64,000 bases of DNA from Acidimicrobiaceae bacterium (GTDB lineage: Bacteria; Actinomycetota; Acidimicrobiia; Acidimicrobiales; Aldehydirespiratoraceae), in NCBI GenBank assembly GCA_016845585.1, contig JAERSO010000131.1, positions 1-64,000 of the forward strand, given 5' to 3'. The position numbers were made by a program, and so were the translations under genes. Numbering within the stretch: the first letter of the stretch is position 1; each line of letters opens with the position of its first letter. The notes beneath the pieces are model-generated. The model had not been told where the DNA came from, did no database searches, and was given only the letters and a program-made list of their open reading frames with translations. Below are positions 1 through 7,670 of the stretch, in pieces.

Positions 1-35
1 CCCCACACCCCTCTCGAACTGGGGGTGGTGTGTGG
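1..35 (-). terminator. Imperfect hairpin downstream of the NfeD-type gene
   Basis: A C-rich arm (CCACACCCC) and a G-rich arm containing GGGGTG and GTGTGG flank the loop tctcgaact, giving an imperfect stem with a small bulge. It lies directly after the stop codon of the minus-strand gene that ends at 40. There is no clear U tract, so terminator function is inferred from position and pairing only. Confidence 0.35.
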
Positions 36-39
36 ACGG

Positions 40-1431
40 TCAGACCTCGGCGTCTTCGGCGTCAGCGCCTTCGAGTTCGTCGTCCTTGGACGGGCGCATT
101 TCGCGATAGTCGCGCGCACCGCCCTCCTCGGGTTCGATCTCGAGATACAGGCCCTCGATCGAGACGACGCGAACCGGGTCACCCTTGGCGATCGGCGTGG
201 TGCGGTTGACGCGTGCCTTCCAGGGGGCGCCGTCGATCATGACGACGCCTTCCTTCTTGATGTCCTCCGCGGCCTCGCCCATGAAGCCGATCATCCACTC
301 GCGGCCGATGGTGGGCGTACCGAACCGGGTGCGAACCATGGCCGGCATTCCCGAGATCATCGAGACGGATATCCCCAGAACACCCGCGACGAGCGTGACC
401 CAGCTGATGCCGAATCCCTCGAACAGGAAGAGTGATCCAACCACAAGGCACGCGGTTGCGATAACCGACCACACTTGGGGCACACCCGTTTGGACGTCGA
501 TCGCGTAGCCGAGCATGGCGATGACCAGCAGGGCGAGCGCCCACTGCTGAACGGGGAGGGCCGCAAGGCCGTAGCAGCCGAGAATGAACGAGCCGGCGCC
601 GACGACACCGGCCACACCGATGCCCGCGGTGTACAGCTCGAAGATCAGCAGGCCTGCACCGATCAGGAACAGAAGGTAGGCCATCGCCGGGCTGGCAAAG
701 GTGTGCATCCAGCCGTCGAAGACCGGGAGCTTGGAGAAGCGGATCGGCGAGACCGGCACTCGAACGGCCTCGTCGCCGGTGGTGTCGATCTCGGTCTCGA
801 AGCCAGGAAGCTCGAGGGCGAAGAACGCCAGTGTCGGCGAGTCGCGGTCGGCCAGACCGACGGCGATCACACCTTCCTCGTCGATGGTGTCGTGTTCGAT
901 CGCAGCAGCTGCGGCAAGGAACTCCGATGACAGCAGATTCTCGGGAATCACGAGTTCACCGGTGTTTCCGAAGTGCGAGCCGACGGCGACCGCAAGCTCG
1001 TCGACCGATCCGAGGAGCTGGGCCACCTCGCGCTCGGCACGAGCACCGCTGGGCCCGACCCAGGCGTAGATCGGAACCTCTGCGTTGGCGATGCGTTCGG
1101 CGAGTTCGACGAGACGCTCGTCGTCGATGACCGCGCGGGTGCTGTTCACTTGGAGAATGACACCGCCCGAGCCGGAGTCCTCGGCTCGCTCGATCGAGCG
1201 TTCGAGATAGTCGGCGACGATCCCGTCGAGAAAGCCCGACATCTGGACGACGTCGAAGATCAGTGGGTCGAGGGATTCCTGGCCGGGCCGGACCGAACCG
1301 GCACGAGCCGGAGACATGGCCGACAGCATCCCGACCAAGATGGCGACGAATACCGCCGATAGGGTGACGCGCCGTCGAACCGTCGATCGCCTGGGCGAGG
1401 AGGGAAATGGATCCCGGTCATTTCTTCGCAT
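40..1431 (-). CDS. NfeD-type membrane protein with degenerate ClpP-like protease domain
   Basis: About 463 residues: a signal peptide or first membrane helix at residues 19-45, a ClpP/SppA-like (crotonase fold) domain at about 55-230, a cluster of four or five membrane helices at about 245-365, and a soluble C-terminal beta domain typical of NfeD. Family members are membrane-bound serine proteases linked to stomatin-like proteins in membrane quality control. Here the segment WVGPSGAR (124-131) is recognisable, but the SAG motif that normally follows with the catalytic serine reads R-E-V (134-136), and no clear catalytic lysine is seen later. It is probably a pseudoprotease. The ATG at 1431 is chosen because longer starts run deep into the divergent ATPase gene; even so the two 5' ends overlap by 25 bp. 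The fold call is firm; the start and the lack of catalysis are less so. Confidence 0.8.
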   Translation of the reverse strand: MRRNDRDPFPSSPRRSTVRRRVTLSAVFVAILVGMLSAMSPARAGSVRPGQESLDPLIFDVVQMSGFLDGIVADYLERSIERAEDSGSGGVILQVNSTRAVIDDERLVELAERIANAEVPIYAWVGPSGARAEREVAQLLGSVDELAVAVGSHFGNTGELVIPENLLSSEFLAAAAAIEHDTIDEEGVIAVGLADRDSPTLAFFALELPGFETEIDTTGDEAVRVPVSPIRFSKLPVFDGWMHTFASPAMAYLLFLIGAGLLIFELYTAGIGVAGVVGAGSFILGCYGLAALPVQQWALALLVIAMLGYAIDVQTGVPQVWSVIATACLVVGSLFLFEGFGISWVTLVAGVLGISVSMISGMPAMVRTRFGTPTIGREWMIGFMGEAAEDIKKEGVVMIDGAPWKARVNRTTPIAKGDPVRVVSIEGLYLEIEPEEGGARDYREMRPSKDDELEGADAEDAEV

Positions 1432-2351
1432 CGTCGCGGGTCCTGGTCGTAGCGGGAAAGGGTGGAGTCGGTAAGACCGTCGCCGCCGCAACAATCGCTG
1501 CCGCGGCTTCACGGTGTGGCCTGTCCGTTCTCCTCGTCGAGGTAGCGGGACGCTCGGCCGCGGCGCCGATGTTCGGAGCCAGCGCACAAGGCTACGAGGA
1601 AGCGGTGCTGGTTCACGAGGTGGAGACGAATGGTGTTCGTCACGGTGAGATCCGGGGCAAGTCCATCACCCCGGACGAAGCGCTCGTCGAGTGGCTCTCG
1701 ACCCACGGCTTCAACCGCTTGGTGAAGCGGATGGCCAAGTCCGGGATCCTCGAGGTCGTCGCCACGGCCACGCCGGGTATCAAGGATCTGCTCGTTCTCG
1801 GACGGATCAAGGCGCTCGAATCCGACCGCGCCGCCGACCTGATCGTGGTCGATGCCCCCGCCGCCGGCCACGCGCTCGGCTTCCTCCGCAGTCCCACCGG
1901 TGTGCGCGATGCTGCCCGCACGGGCACGATTCACCGCCAGGCAGTCGAGGTCCTCGAACTGATCGGTGACCCCGAACGGCTCCAGCTGATTCTCGTGACC
2001 ATCCCGGAGGAAACGCCGATCAATGAACTGATCGAGACCTCGTTCGCCGTGGAGGACGAGGTCGGCGTGAAGCTCGGTCCGGTCGTCGTCAACAGCGTCA
2101 TGCCAGAGATCGAGGGGCTCGACCGTTCGGCCGCTCGCGCCAGGGCGACCAAGGGAGAACGCGCCGAGCTGGACGAGGCCGCCGCGTTCCGCACTGCTCG
2201 CACCACCCTGCAGGACGAGCAGCTCGATCGACTCGGCAACGAGTTGCCGCTGCCACAAGTGCGGCTGCCGCAGCTCTTCGGCACCGAGATCGGCCCGGAT
2301 GAGATCGACATCCTGGCCCGCGAGTTCATCGCCGGGATCGAGGCGCTGTGA
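1407..2351 (+). CDS. ArsA/Get3-like ATPase, first of a pair
   Basis: A 314-residue P-loop ATPase of the ArsA/Get3 branch of the SIMIBI class. The deviant Walker A motif GKGGVGKT is at residues 17-24 and keeps the signature lysine (K18) that reaches across the dimer. The later segment DAPAAGH corresponds to the switch II/A-loop DTAPTGH region of the family. ATG at 1407 follows a good AGGAGGG ribosome-binding site. It overlaps the next ATPase gene by 4 bp (GTGA), so the two are probably translated together and may form a heterodimer. In mycobacteria the comparable pair Rv3679/Rv3680 forms a Get3-like complex; membrane-protein targeting or stress tolerance is the likely role, by analogy only. 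There are no arsenic genes nearby, so arsenite transport is unlikely. Confidence 0.85.
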   Translation: MDPGHFFASSRVLVVAGKGGVGKTVAAATIAAAASRCGLSVLLVEVAGRSAAAPMFGASAQGYEEAVLVHEVETNGVRHGEIRGKSITPDEALVEWLSTHGFNRLVKRMAKSGILEVVATATPGIKDLLVLGRIKALESDRAADLIVVDAPAAGHALGFLRSPTGVRDAARTGTIHRQAVEVLELIGDPERLQLILVTIPEETPINELIETSFAVEDEVGVKLGPVVVNSVMPEIEGLDRSAARARATKGERAELDEAAAFRTARTTLQDEQLDRLGNELPLPQVRLPQLFGTEIGPDEIDILAREFIAGIEAL

Positions 2352-3427
2352 CCGCGAGCGAGTACCGCGAGCTGATCGACAGCCGCCGGGTGATCATCTG
2401 CTGCGGCACCGGCGGCGTCGGCAAGACAACAACGTCAGCGGCCACCGCGGTGGCGGCGGCACAAGCCGGCAAGCGGGCGGCCGTGGTCACCATCGACCCG
2501 GCCAAGCGACTGGCCGACGCGCTCGGAATCGGCGCCCTCGACAACACGCCTCGTCGCATCGACGGTCCATGGCCTGGCTCGGTCGACGCGCTGATGCTCG
2601 ACACGAAATCGACCTTCGACGAGGTCGTACGCCGTCACGCCCATGATGATGCACAGGCCGAGCGGATCATCGGCAACCGCTTCTACCGCAACGTGAGTGG
2701 CACACTCAGCGGCACTCAGGACTACATGGCCGTCGAGAAGCTCAATGAGCTGCACGACAGCGGCGACTACGACCTGGTCGTCGTCGACACACCCCCCACC
2801 CGTGATGCCCTGGCGTTCCTCGAGGCGCCGAAGCTGCTCTCCCGCCTGCTCGACAATCCGATCTACCGGATCGTGACCGCACCGAATCGTGGCCCGTTCA
2901 AGGTGATCAACAACGCCGCACAGCAAGTGCTGCGCCAACTCGCCCGAGTTGTCGGGGCGACGGTCGTCGATGAGGCAGTCGCATTCTTCCAGGCCTTCGA
3001 AGGGATGGAGGACGGATTCCGGGACCGAGCCAACGCGACGCTCGAGCTGCTGGGTGACGATCGCACGGCGTTCGTTCTCGTCGCCTCGCCCCGGGCGGAC
3101 ACGATCGACGAGGCCCGCTACTTCCTGCGGCGTCTCCATCGTGCCGAACTCGACGCGTCCGCAGTGGTCGTCAACCGCATGCTCCCACAGATGTCGACGA
3201 CGCCCGAGCGAGCCGCAGAGTTGGCAGGGACCTTGGCGGGCTCCGCGGCCGCCGGTCCGGCACGAGCCCTGGCCGACCTCACGGCCACGGCTGCCGGTGA
3301 TGATGCGCGCGTCGCAGAACTCCAGGACGCCGCCCCCGATGCGTTGACCGTACGAGTCCCCTTGCTTCCCGACGACGTCCACGACATCGCCGGCCTCTCC
3401 CAGATCGCCGACCTGCTCGTTTCGTAA
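2348..3427 (+). CDS. ArsA/Get3-like ATPase, second of a pair
   Basis: A 359-residue partner of the preceding ATPase, starting at a GTG that overlaps its stop. Walker A reads GTGGVGKT at residues 20-27: the signature lysine of the deviant P-loop is replaced by threonine, while the phosphate-binding lysine K26 is kept. Further family motifs are TIDPAKRLADALG (about 48-60) and VVDTPPTRDALAFLEAP (about 140-156), the counterpart of DTAPTGHTLRLL. The asymmetry between the two P-loops suggests that the two subunits divide nucleotide binding and hydrolysis within a heterodimer; that is inference. The stop codon lies inside a hairpin (3424-3452), which may serve as terminator for the two-gene unit. 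Confidence 0.85.
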   Translation: MTASEYRELIDSRRVIICCGTGGVGKTTTSAATAVAAAQAGKRAAVVTIDPAKRLADALGIGALDNTPRRIDGPWPGSVDALMLDTKSTFDEVVRRHAHDDAQAERIIGNRFYRNVSGTLSGTQDYMAVEKLNELHDSGDYDLVVVDTPPTRDALAFLEAPKLLSRLLDNPIYRIVTAPNRGPFKVINNAAQQVLRQLARVVGATVVDEAVAFFQAFEGMEDGFRDRANATLELLGDDRTAFVLVASPRADTIDEARYFLRRLHRAELDASAVVVNRMLPQMSTTPERAAELAGTLAGSAAAGPARALADLTATAAGDDARVAELQDAAPDALTVRVPLLPDDVHDIAGLSQIADLLVS

Positions 3428-3452
3428 CGCTGGGGACAGTCCCCCGCGTTAC
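3424..3452. repeat. Inverted repeat GTAACGC..GCGTTAC, copy 1
   Basis: The arms GTAACGC-t-GGGG and CCCC-c-GCGTTAC pair with one mismatch around a 5-nt loop (acagt). The TAA stop codon of the second ATPase gene (3425-3427) is inside the left arm. A near-identical and perfect copy, also enclosing a TAA stop, lies at 23818-23846. There is no U tract. It could be a transcription terminator or a small dispersed palindromic repeat that carries a stop codon. Confidence 0.6.
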
Positions 3453-3457
3453 AGAAC

Positions 3458-3808
3458 TCAGCTGGGGTCCTCGTCGAGCGCGGTCACGGCTTCGCCGAGA
3501 TCTTCCTTGACCGGCACGATACGGTCGAAGCCGGTCGTGTGGAGGAGTCGCGTGATGTTGGCCCGATCACAGAAGACCGCAATGCGGCCCTCGTTCTCCC
3601 TGACCTTGCGGATTCCCCCGATGAGGGCACCAAGGCCGGCGGAGTCCATGAACTGCACATCGGCGAGATTCACGATGAGGCGCGGCTCACCACCGAGCTC
3701 GGCAAAAGTCTCGCGGAACTGGGCGACGGAGTAGGCATCCAGCTCGCCCTCAGGGCAGAGCTGGACGAAGTCGGCTGATTCTGGGCGGTCGACGCGGATC
3801 TCGAGCAC
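3458..3808 (-). CDS. STAS-domain anti-sigma factor antagonist
   Basis: A 116-residue protein that is a single STAS domain, the size of SpoIIAA/RsbV. The motif FMDSAGLG has the serine (S56) that partner-switching kinases phosphorylate, preceded by the strand LIVNLADVQ. Unphosphorylated antagonists of this family bind an anti-sigma kinase and free the sigma factor, or take part in related signalling complexes. No anti-sigma kinase is encoded nearby. It starts at GTG 3808 and lies 48 bp downstream of the CZB chemoreceptor on the same strand, so the two may share a transcript and a pathway. The partner is unknown. Confidence 0.85.
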   Translation of the reverse strand: MLEIRVDRPESADFVQLCPEGELDAYSVAQFRETFAELGGEPRLIVNLADVQFMDSAGLGALIGGIRKVRENEGRIAVFCDRANITRLLHTTGFDRIVPVKEDLGEAVTALDEDPS

Positions 3809-3856
3809 GGCGGCATGGTACCCAAAGAATCGGATCCGCTACACGCGGGGCGTGGA

Positions 3857-5101
3857 TCACTCCCGGTCGATCATCTCTTCCAGGAGACGCATGACATCGA
3901 CCGATGCCTCTGCCACGGCCCGGATTCCCTGCGTCGTGCCTACGGTGTCACCACGTTCGTACCGCCGGGCCGCGTCGATCCCGTGCTGATGAACGAGCTC
4001 GTGAGGCGTGGCGAGCCTCCGGTACGCCTTCTTGTCCCGGTAGGCGGAATCAGCGGTGTCGTACCACTTGCCCAACCGACAACTGTGGTTGTCGGCGAGC
4101 TCATCCGGGTTGAGCGCCTCGCGCCCGATGGCCATCGTGGCGAGCTTTCGACGCCAGACCATGTGGTCGACCTTGGCGATGCGGACGATTCGATCGGGGA
4201 GTCGGTCTCGACCATCTCGTTGAGGGTTGCCACGACCCGCTGTTCGGCGATGTCGGCACCGTCGGCGAGGCCCTCGATTCGCTGAAGGTTCTTCGCCGAC
4301 ATCTGCGCAATGGCGTTGACCGAGCGAGCCACGTCCTGGGAGGCCGTGCGTTGCTCTCTGAGGGCCGCCTGGATGTGGTGCATCTGATCGGTCGAGATCT
4401 CCGCCTGTTCGGTGATCTGCGCCATCGCCGTGACATTGGCTCGAACGACATCTTCGCTGTCGGCGGCGATCTCGACGCAGCGTTCCATCACCCGCACGAG
4501 CAGCCTCGATGCTGGCATTCAACGCAAGCAGACTCGTCTGATCCGCGAGATCGCGGATCTCGGCCACCACCGCTTCGATCTCGGCTGACGTCTGATCGAG
4601 CGCTGTCGTGCGCTCGGCCGACGTGCGGACCGCGTCGGCCAACGAGCGGAGGTGGTCGGTGGTCGATCGCGCCGTCGAGGCGCCTTCGTCCGCGGCGCAA
4701 CGAGTCGCTTCGGCGGCCGCGCCTGCCTCGTCAGCGGCCTCCGATATGTCGTCACCGGTGACCATCAACTCTTCGGCGGCCGAGGCGATCGACTGCACAC
4801 GTTCGTCGATCTCGGCTGTGCCGACACTCATCTCCGCGGCCTCGATGACCTGTTCGACGACGCCGACCGCGAATTCGACCATTCGGTCCATGTCTCGTGC
4901 TGCCTGGTTCTGCAGGCCCCGCGCCAGACGCTCGAGCTCCTTGTCGATGTGGTGGTCTCCCCCACGGACACGGTCGAATCGACCGGCGAGCAGATCATCG
5001 ACGGCGCTCGAAAGGGCCTCGGGCGAAGGGCCGGGATCGGCGACTTCGGGCTCGGGAACCTCGACGGGCTCATCGGTGGCGGCGCGGCGGCGACGGAGCA
5101 C
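3857..5101 (-). CDS. Soluble methyl-accepting chemotaxis-like protein with CZB domain; centre frameshifted
   Basis: The open frame is 414 codons and has no transmembrane segment. Residues about 65-200 are an MCP-type coiled coil ending in LLALNASIEAARAG, the start of the signalling hairpin tip. From about 4495 to 4205 the deduced protein becomes arginine-rich nonsense, whereas the +1-shifted frame gives a good coiled coil (MERCVEIAADSEDVVRAN, then SVNAIAQMSAKNLQRIEG). The original frame then resumes with a complete CZB zinc-binding domain: DHMVWRRK, CRLGKWYD and PHELVH carry the usual His and Cys ligands. The GRGFAVVA segment of the tip, which contacts CheA/CheW, is missing, so an internal deletion appears to accompany the first shift. 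No che genes are nearby. Start GTG 5101 is tentative. It is either a decayed receptor or one damaged by sequence errors. Confidence 0.7.
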   Translation of the reverse strand: MLRRRRAATDEPVEVPEPEVADPGPSPEALSSAVDDLLAGRFDRVRGGDHHIDKELERLARGLQNQAARDMDRMVEFAVGVVEQVIEAAEMSVGTAEIDERVQSIASAAEELMVTGDDISEAADEAGAAAEATRCAADEGASTARSTTDHLRSLADAVRTSAERTTALDQTSAEIEAVVAEIRDLADQTSLLALNASIEAARAGDGTLRRDRRRQRRCRSSQCHGDGADHRTGGDLDRSDAPHPGGPQRATHGLPGRGSLGQRHCADVGEEPSANRGPRRRCRHRRTAGRGNPQRDGRDRLPDRIVRIAKVDHMVWRRKLATMAIGREALNPDELADNHSCRLGKWYDTADSAYRDKKAYRRLATPHELVHQHGIDAARRYERGDTVGTTQGIRAVAEASVDVMRLLEEMIDRE

Positions 5102-5223
5102 GCCCAGAGTTTCGTCATGTCGAATCGGCCATTAGGACCAACGAGGCGAGAAGGCGCACTGCCAGCTGTGCCATCGCAGCCCTGGTGCTGTCCCCGGCGT
5201 TCTTTGTCTGTACGATCCCCTGC

Positions 5224-5592
5224 GTGACGGACATCCTTCTCGCCACCGATTCCGACCGGCTCGCCGACGAGGTCGAAGCGGCCATCGCCGGGCTCCACCT
5301 GCTGCATCGGGTGCGCGCCGGCGTCGACGTGGTGCCGGCCATCGAGGCCGTCGATCCCGACCTCGTGATGCTCGATCTGCAGATCGGCAACATGGGCGGC
5401 GTGGCGGCCTGTCTCGCCGTGCGTCAGCGTGAGGAGATGGGCGATCTCGATGAGCGTCCCGTCATGTTGCTGCTCGATCGTGAGGTCGACGTCTTCTTGG
5501 CGAACGAGGCCGACGCCGATGCCTACCTGGTGAAGCCACTCGACCCGTTCTCACTCCTGCAGGCCGTCCAGAGCAACGTTCCCCCGACCTGA
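5224..5592 (+). CDS. Single-domain response regulator (receiver)
   Basis: A 122-residue CheY-like receiver with no output domain. The acidic residue D9, the phosphoacceptor D51 (VMLDLQIGN) and the conserved lysine K103 (YLVKPLDP) are all in place, so phosphorylation is expected. The chosen start is GTG 5224; the longer frame upstream is antisense to the chemoreceptor gene. It diverges from the CZB receptor gene across about 120 bp, which must hold both promoters. It may act with that receptor or the STAS protein, or with an unlinked histidine kinase. The partner is unknown. Confidence 0.85.
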   Translation: MTDILLATDSDRLADEVEAAIAGLHLLHRVRAGVDVVPAIEAVDPDLVMLDLQIGNMGGVAACLAVRQREEMGDLDERPVMLLLDREVDVFLANEADADAYLVKPLDPFSLLQAVQSNVPPT

Positions 5593-5598
5593 CGAACG

Positions 5599-6024
5599 TC
5601 AGCCGTTCAGCGCGGTGTAGTCACCGAGGAACTCGACACTCACGATCGGCGCCGACTCGAGCAGTCCGTCGAGCGTGTCACCCTGCTCTCGATACCAGCT
5701 CGTGGCGGGAGCCGTCATCAATCGCCGCCGCTCTGCGGGGTCACGAACCACGTGAGCTCGCGCCGGGACTTCGGCAACGACCGACTCCTTGAGGCAGAAC
5801 GTGAACTCCGGCGTTGCGAACATGTTCGCCAGCCAGTCGCGCGGCAGCAGCGAACCGTCCCGCCCGTCGCGCACGGTGCCCGTGATGATGACCTCACCGT
5901 CGACGTTCATGAACCAGATCTCGATCCGGCGCAGCTGACCCGACCGTGCACCGGTGGTGACGATGTCGATCGTCATATCGGTGCGCAACGCGGTCTCGAG
6001 ATCCTCGATCCTGGGTTCGCTCAT
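5599..6024 (-). CDS. Deazaflavin (F420)/FMN-dependent nitroreductase-family split-barrel protein
   Basis: A 141-residue single domain. The segments TTGARSGQLRRIEIWF, VIITG and DWLANMFATPEF match the DUF385/Ddn-like branch of the flavin split barrels, where the first is near the cofactor phosphate and the 'RDWLAN' part packs under the deazaflavin. Members reduce nitroaromatics, quinones or other electrophiles with reduced F420 or FMN. The substrate cannot be read from sequence. It converges with the response regulator (6-bp gap) and lies just upstream of, and opposite to, tRNA-Pro. Cofactor choice (F420 or FMN) is not certain. Confidence 0.7.
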   Translation of the reverse strand: MSEPRIEDLETALRTDMTIDIVTTGARSGQLRRIEIWFMNVDGEVIITGTVRDGRDGSLLPRDWLANMFATPEFTFCLKESVVAEVPARAHVVRDPAERRRLMTAPATSWYREQGDTLDGLLESAPIVSVEFLGDYTALNG

Positions 6025-6105
6025 CGCCGGGAGCTACACCGCGACCGGCGAGGAATTCCGCGAGCCGTCGCGCCGCGCAGCCGATACCCTTTCGGTTCTG
6101 CAACA

Positions 6106-6182
6106 CGGGCAGTGGCGCAGGTTGGTAGCGCGCCTCGTTCGGGACGAGGAGGTCGTGGGTTCAAATCCCGCCTGCCCGACCA
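6106..6182 (+). tRNA. tRNA-Pro (CGG)
   Basis: A full cloverleaf can be folded. The acceptor stem CGGGCAG (6106-6112) pairs with CTGCCCG (6172-6178), followed by discriminator A and an encoded CCA (6180-6182). The D arm is GCGC..GCGC. The anticodon stem CCTCG/CGAGG encloses loop TTCGGGA, so the anticodon is CGG, reading the proline codon CCG. The T arm has GTGGG-TTCAAAT-CCCGC with the invariant TTC. Short flanks separate it from the split-barrel gene and the nucleotidyltransferase gene, and it is transcribed alone. Confidence 0.95.
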
Positions 6183-6257
6183 AGATTCAGCCGACAGCTC
6201 GCCTGCCGCTGCGTCATCACAATCGACCAAACCCGAAGATGTCCTGCGGGACGTCTT

Positions 6258-6941
6258 TCACGTCTTGGCGACGAGTTCGACGGCCAGAGCCTCCACCTCG
6301 GCGCAGTCGTAGGGCGGTGCCGCCGCCGGGCCCGTCAGGTAGATGTCTCGCGCGATCCGTAGCGGCGTCGGGTGGACGAGACCGTGGTCGAGCACCCATT
6401 GGGCGGCGTCATGCTTGGGCACCACCACCCCTGTCTTCACGGTGACGATTATCCGGGCGAGTGTGAGGAGCACATTGGTGGTGTCCTCCTCGAGTTCATC
6501 GAGAAGCTGCGGCACGCACGTGCGCATCGCCGTCAACAGGGACTCCCTCGGCTTCGAGGCGGTCAACAGCGTCGCCACGAGAGTGCCGAGATCGTGATCG
6601 ATCACCTGGGGCGACAGGAAGCCGGCTCCGAAGTCGGCCCGCAACCACTCCCCGAAGTGGAATTCGCGCATGGGAGCGTCGGTCCACGGCACCAACGGCG
6701 CGAGCTGTGCGATCGTCACCTCGACCGACCGGCCAGTGATCGCGCCGAGCCCCGCGATCAAGCCGACCCGTTGGGAATCGACGAGCGCACGATCGGTCAC
6801 GACGAAGACATCGAGATCGCCGGCCCACTGAAGACCCCCGGCGAGCGCCGAGCCGTAGCGGTACACGGCGACGACAGATTCGCCGAGCACCTCATCGACC
6901 ACCGCTTCGATCTGCTCGAACTGGCGCTCATCGGCATCCAC
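6258..6941 (-). CDS. Nucleotidyltransferase related to aminoglycoside adenylyltransferases
   Basis: 227 residues. The N-terminal polymerase-beta-like fold shows YRYGSALAGGL (G30-S31) followed by DLDVFVV with the metal-binding pair D42 and D44. The C-terminal half is helical, as in AadA/ANT(3'') enzymes (DUF4111-type). Members transfer AMP to aminoglycosides such as streptomycin or spectinomycin, but many chromosomal relatives have no shown resistance role. It stands alone between tRNA-Pro and a broken coiled-coil gene, with no mobile-element signs, so it is more likely a native housekeeping paralogue than an acquired resistance gene. Confidence 0.7.
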   Translation of the reverse strand: MDADERQFEQIEAVVDEVLGESVVAVYRYGSALAGGLQWAGDLDVFVVTDRALVDSQRVGLIAGLGAITGRSVEVTIAQLAPLVPWTDAPMREFHFGEWLRADFGAGFLSPQVIDHDLGTLVATLLTASKPRESLLTAMRTCVPQLLDELEEDTTNVLLTLARIIVTVKTGVVVPKHDAAQWVLDHGLVHPTPLRIARDIYLTGPAAAPPYDCAEVEALAVELVAKT

Positions 6942-7018
6942 CTCCGCAGACTAGGAGACTCCCGGCAGGGACTTGCGAGCGACGACTACGATCAGTGCCC
7001 CCAGACAACGGAGGCCTC

Positions 7019-7670
7019 ATGTCCGATGAGTGCTCGGCGGCTCGCAAGGCCCGCGCCGACGCCCTGACCACGTATGAGAGCGCGAAGCAAGAGGTCTCAC
7101 AGATGTTGAGCCAGAAGGAACGCCTCCAGGAAGGCCTGCGGCCAGGCCCGAGCCGACGTCACAATGCGTCAGCAAAAGGAGAGCGAGGCCGCCTCCGCAT
7201 TGCGGTCGGCGATCAACGATCACCAGCGTTCTGAGAGCGATCGAGGCGCCGCAAGACACGCGTCCGATCAGGCATCCAACGATCAGCAGCGAGCACAGGA
7301 CAACTGGCAGAACGCCATCAGCGCCGGTGCCCCTCAAGAAACGATCGACCGCCTGTACGCAGTCCACGTTGCCGCGACGAAGCGAGACCAGGAGATGCAG
7401 AAAGCGCTACAGAAGGCCAACCGTCGACTCGACAAGGCCGTGGGAGAGGCCGAAGCCGCCGCCTCACGCCACAACCAGATGGTGAAGATGCGCATCACCG
7501 CGGAATCGGTCGCAGCCACCCGCCTCAGCCGGCTCCAGGAACACGAGCGGGCCATCACTCCGAAGAAGAAGGCGGCCACCAAGGCCCGCCAGCGATGCGA
7601 GGCCGCCCAGCAGAACGTCGACAAGGTCTGCTGCCCCGCCGGCCGACATCTCGCTACCGTCTGGCGATGA
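7019..7670 (+). pseudogene. Frameshifted coiled-coil protein gene
   Basis: A start ATG at 7019 opens a frame (MSDECSAARKARADALTTYE) that runs to about 7135 and ends at 7234. The continuation lies one base over: QARADVTMRQQKESEAASAL and onward to the stop at 7670. Joined by one base of slip near 7125-7145 (in gcctgcggccaggcc), the product would be about 217 residues, almost wholly helical and rich in Ala, Gln, Arg and Lys with heptad spacing; it has no signal peptide, and two cysteines (CC) lie near the end. I do not recognise a family. The stop overlaps the ATG of the downstream enoyl-CoA hydratase (ATGA at 7667-7670), which suggests a shared transcript. It may be a pseudogene or a one-base sequence error. 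Confidence 0.5.

Noticed and set aside
5185-5205. Half-site ctgtccccggcgtt between the receptor and response-regulator genes
   Set aside because: Matches one arm loosely; no pairing arm within 30 bp.
6258-6941. Nucleotidyltransferase as an acquired streptomycin-resistance gene
   Set aside because: No integron, transposon or composition change around it; core motifs alone do not show resistance function.
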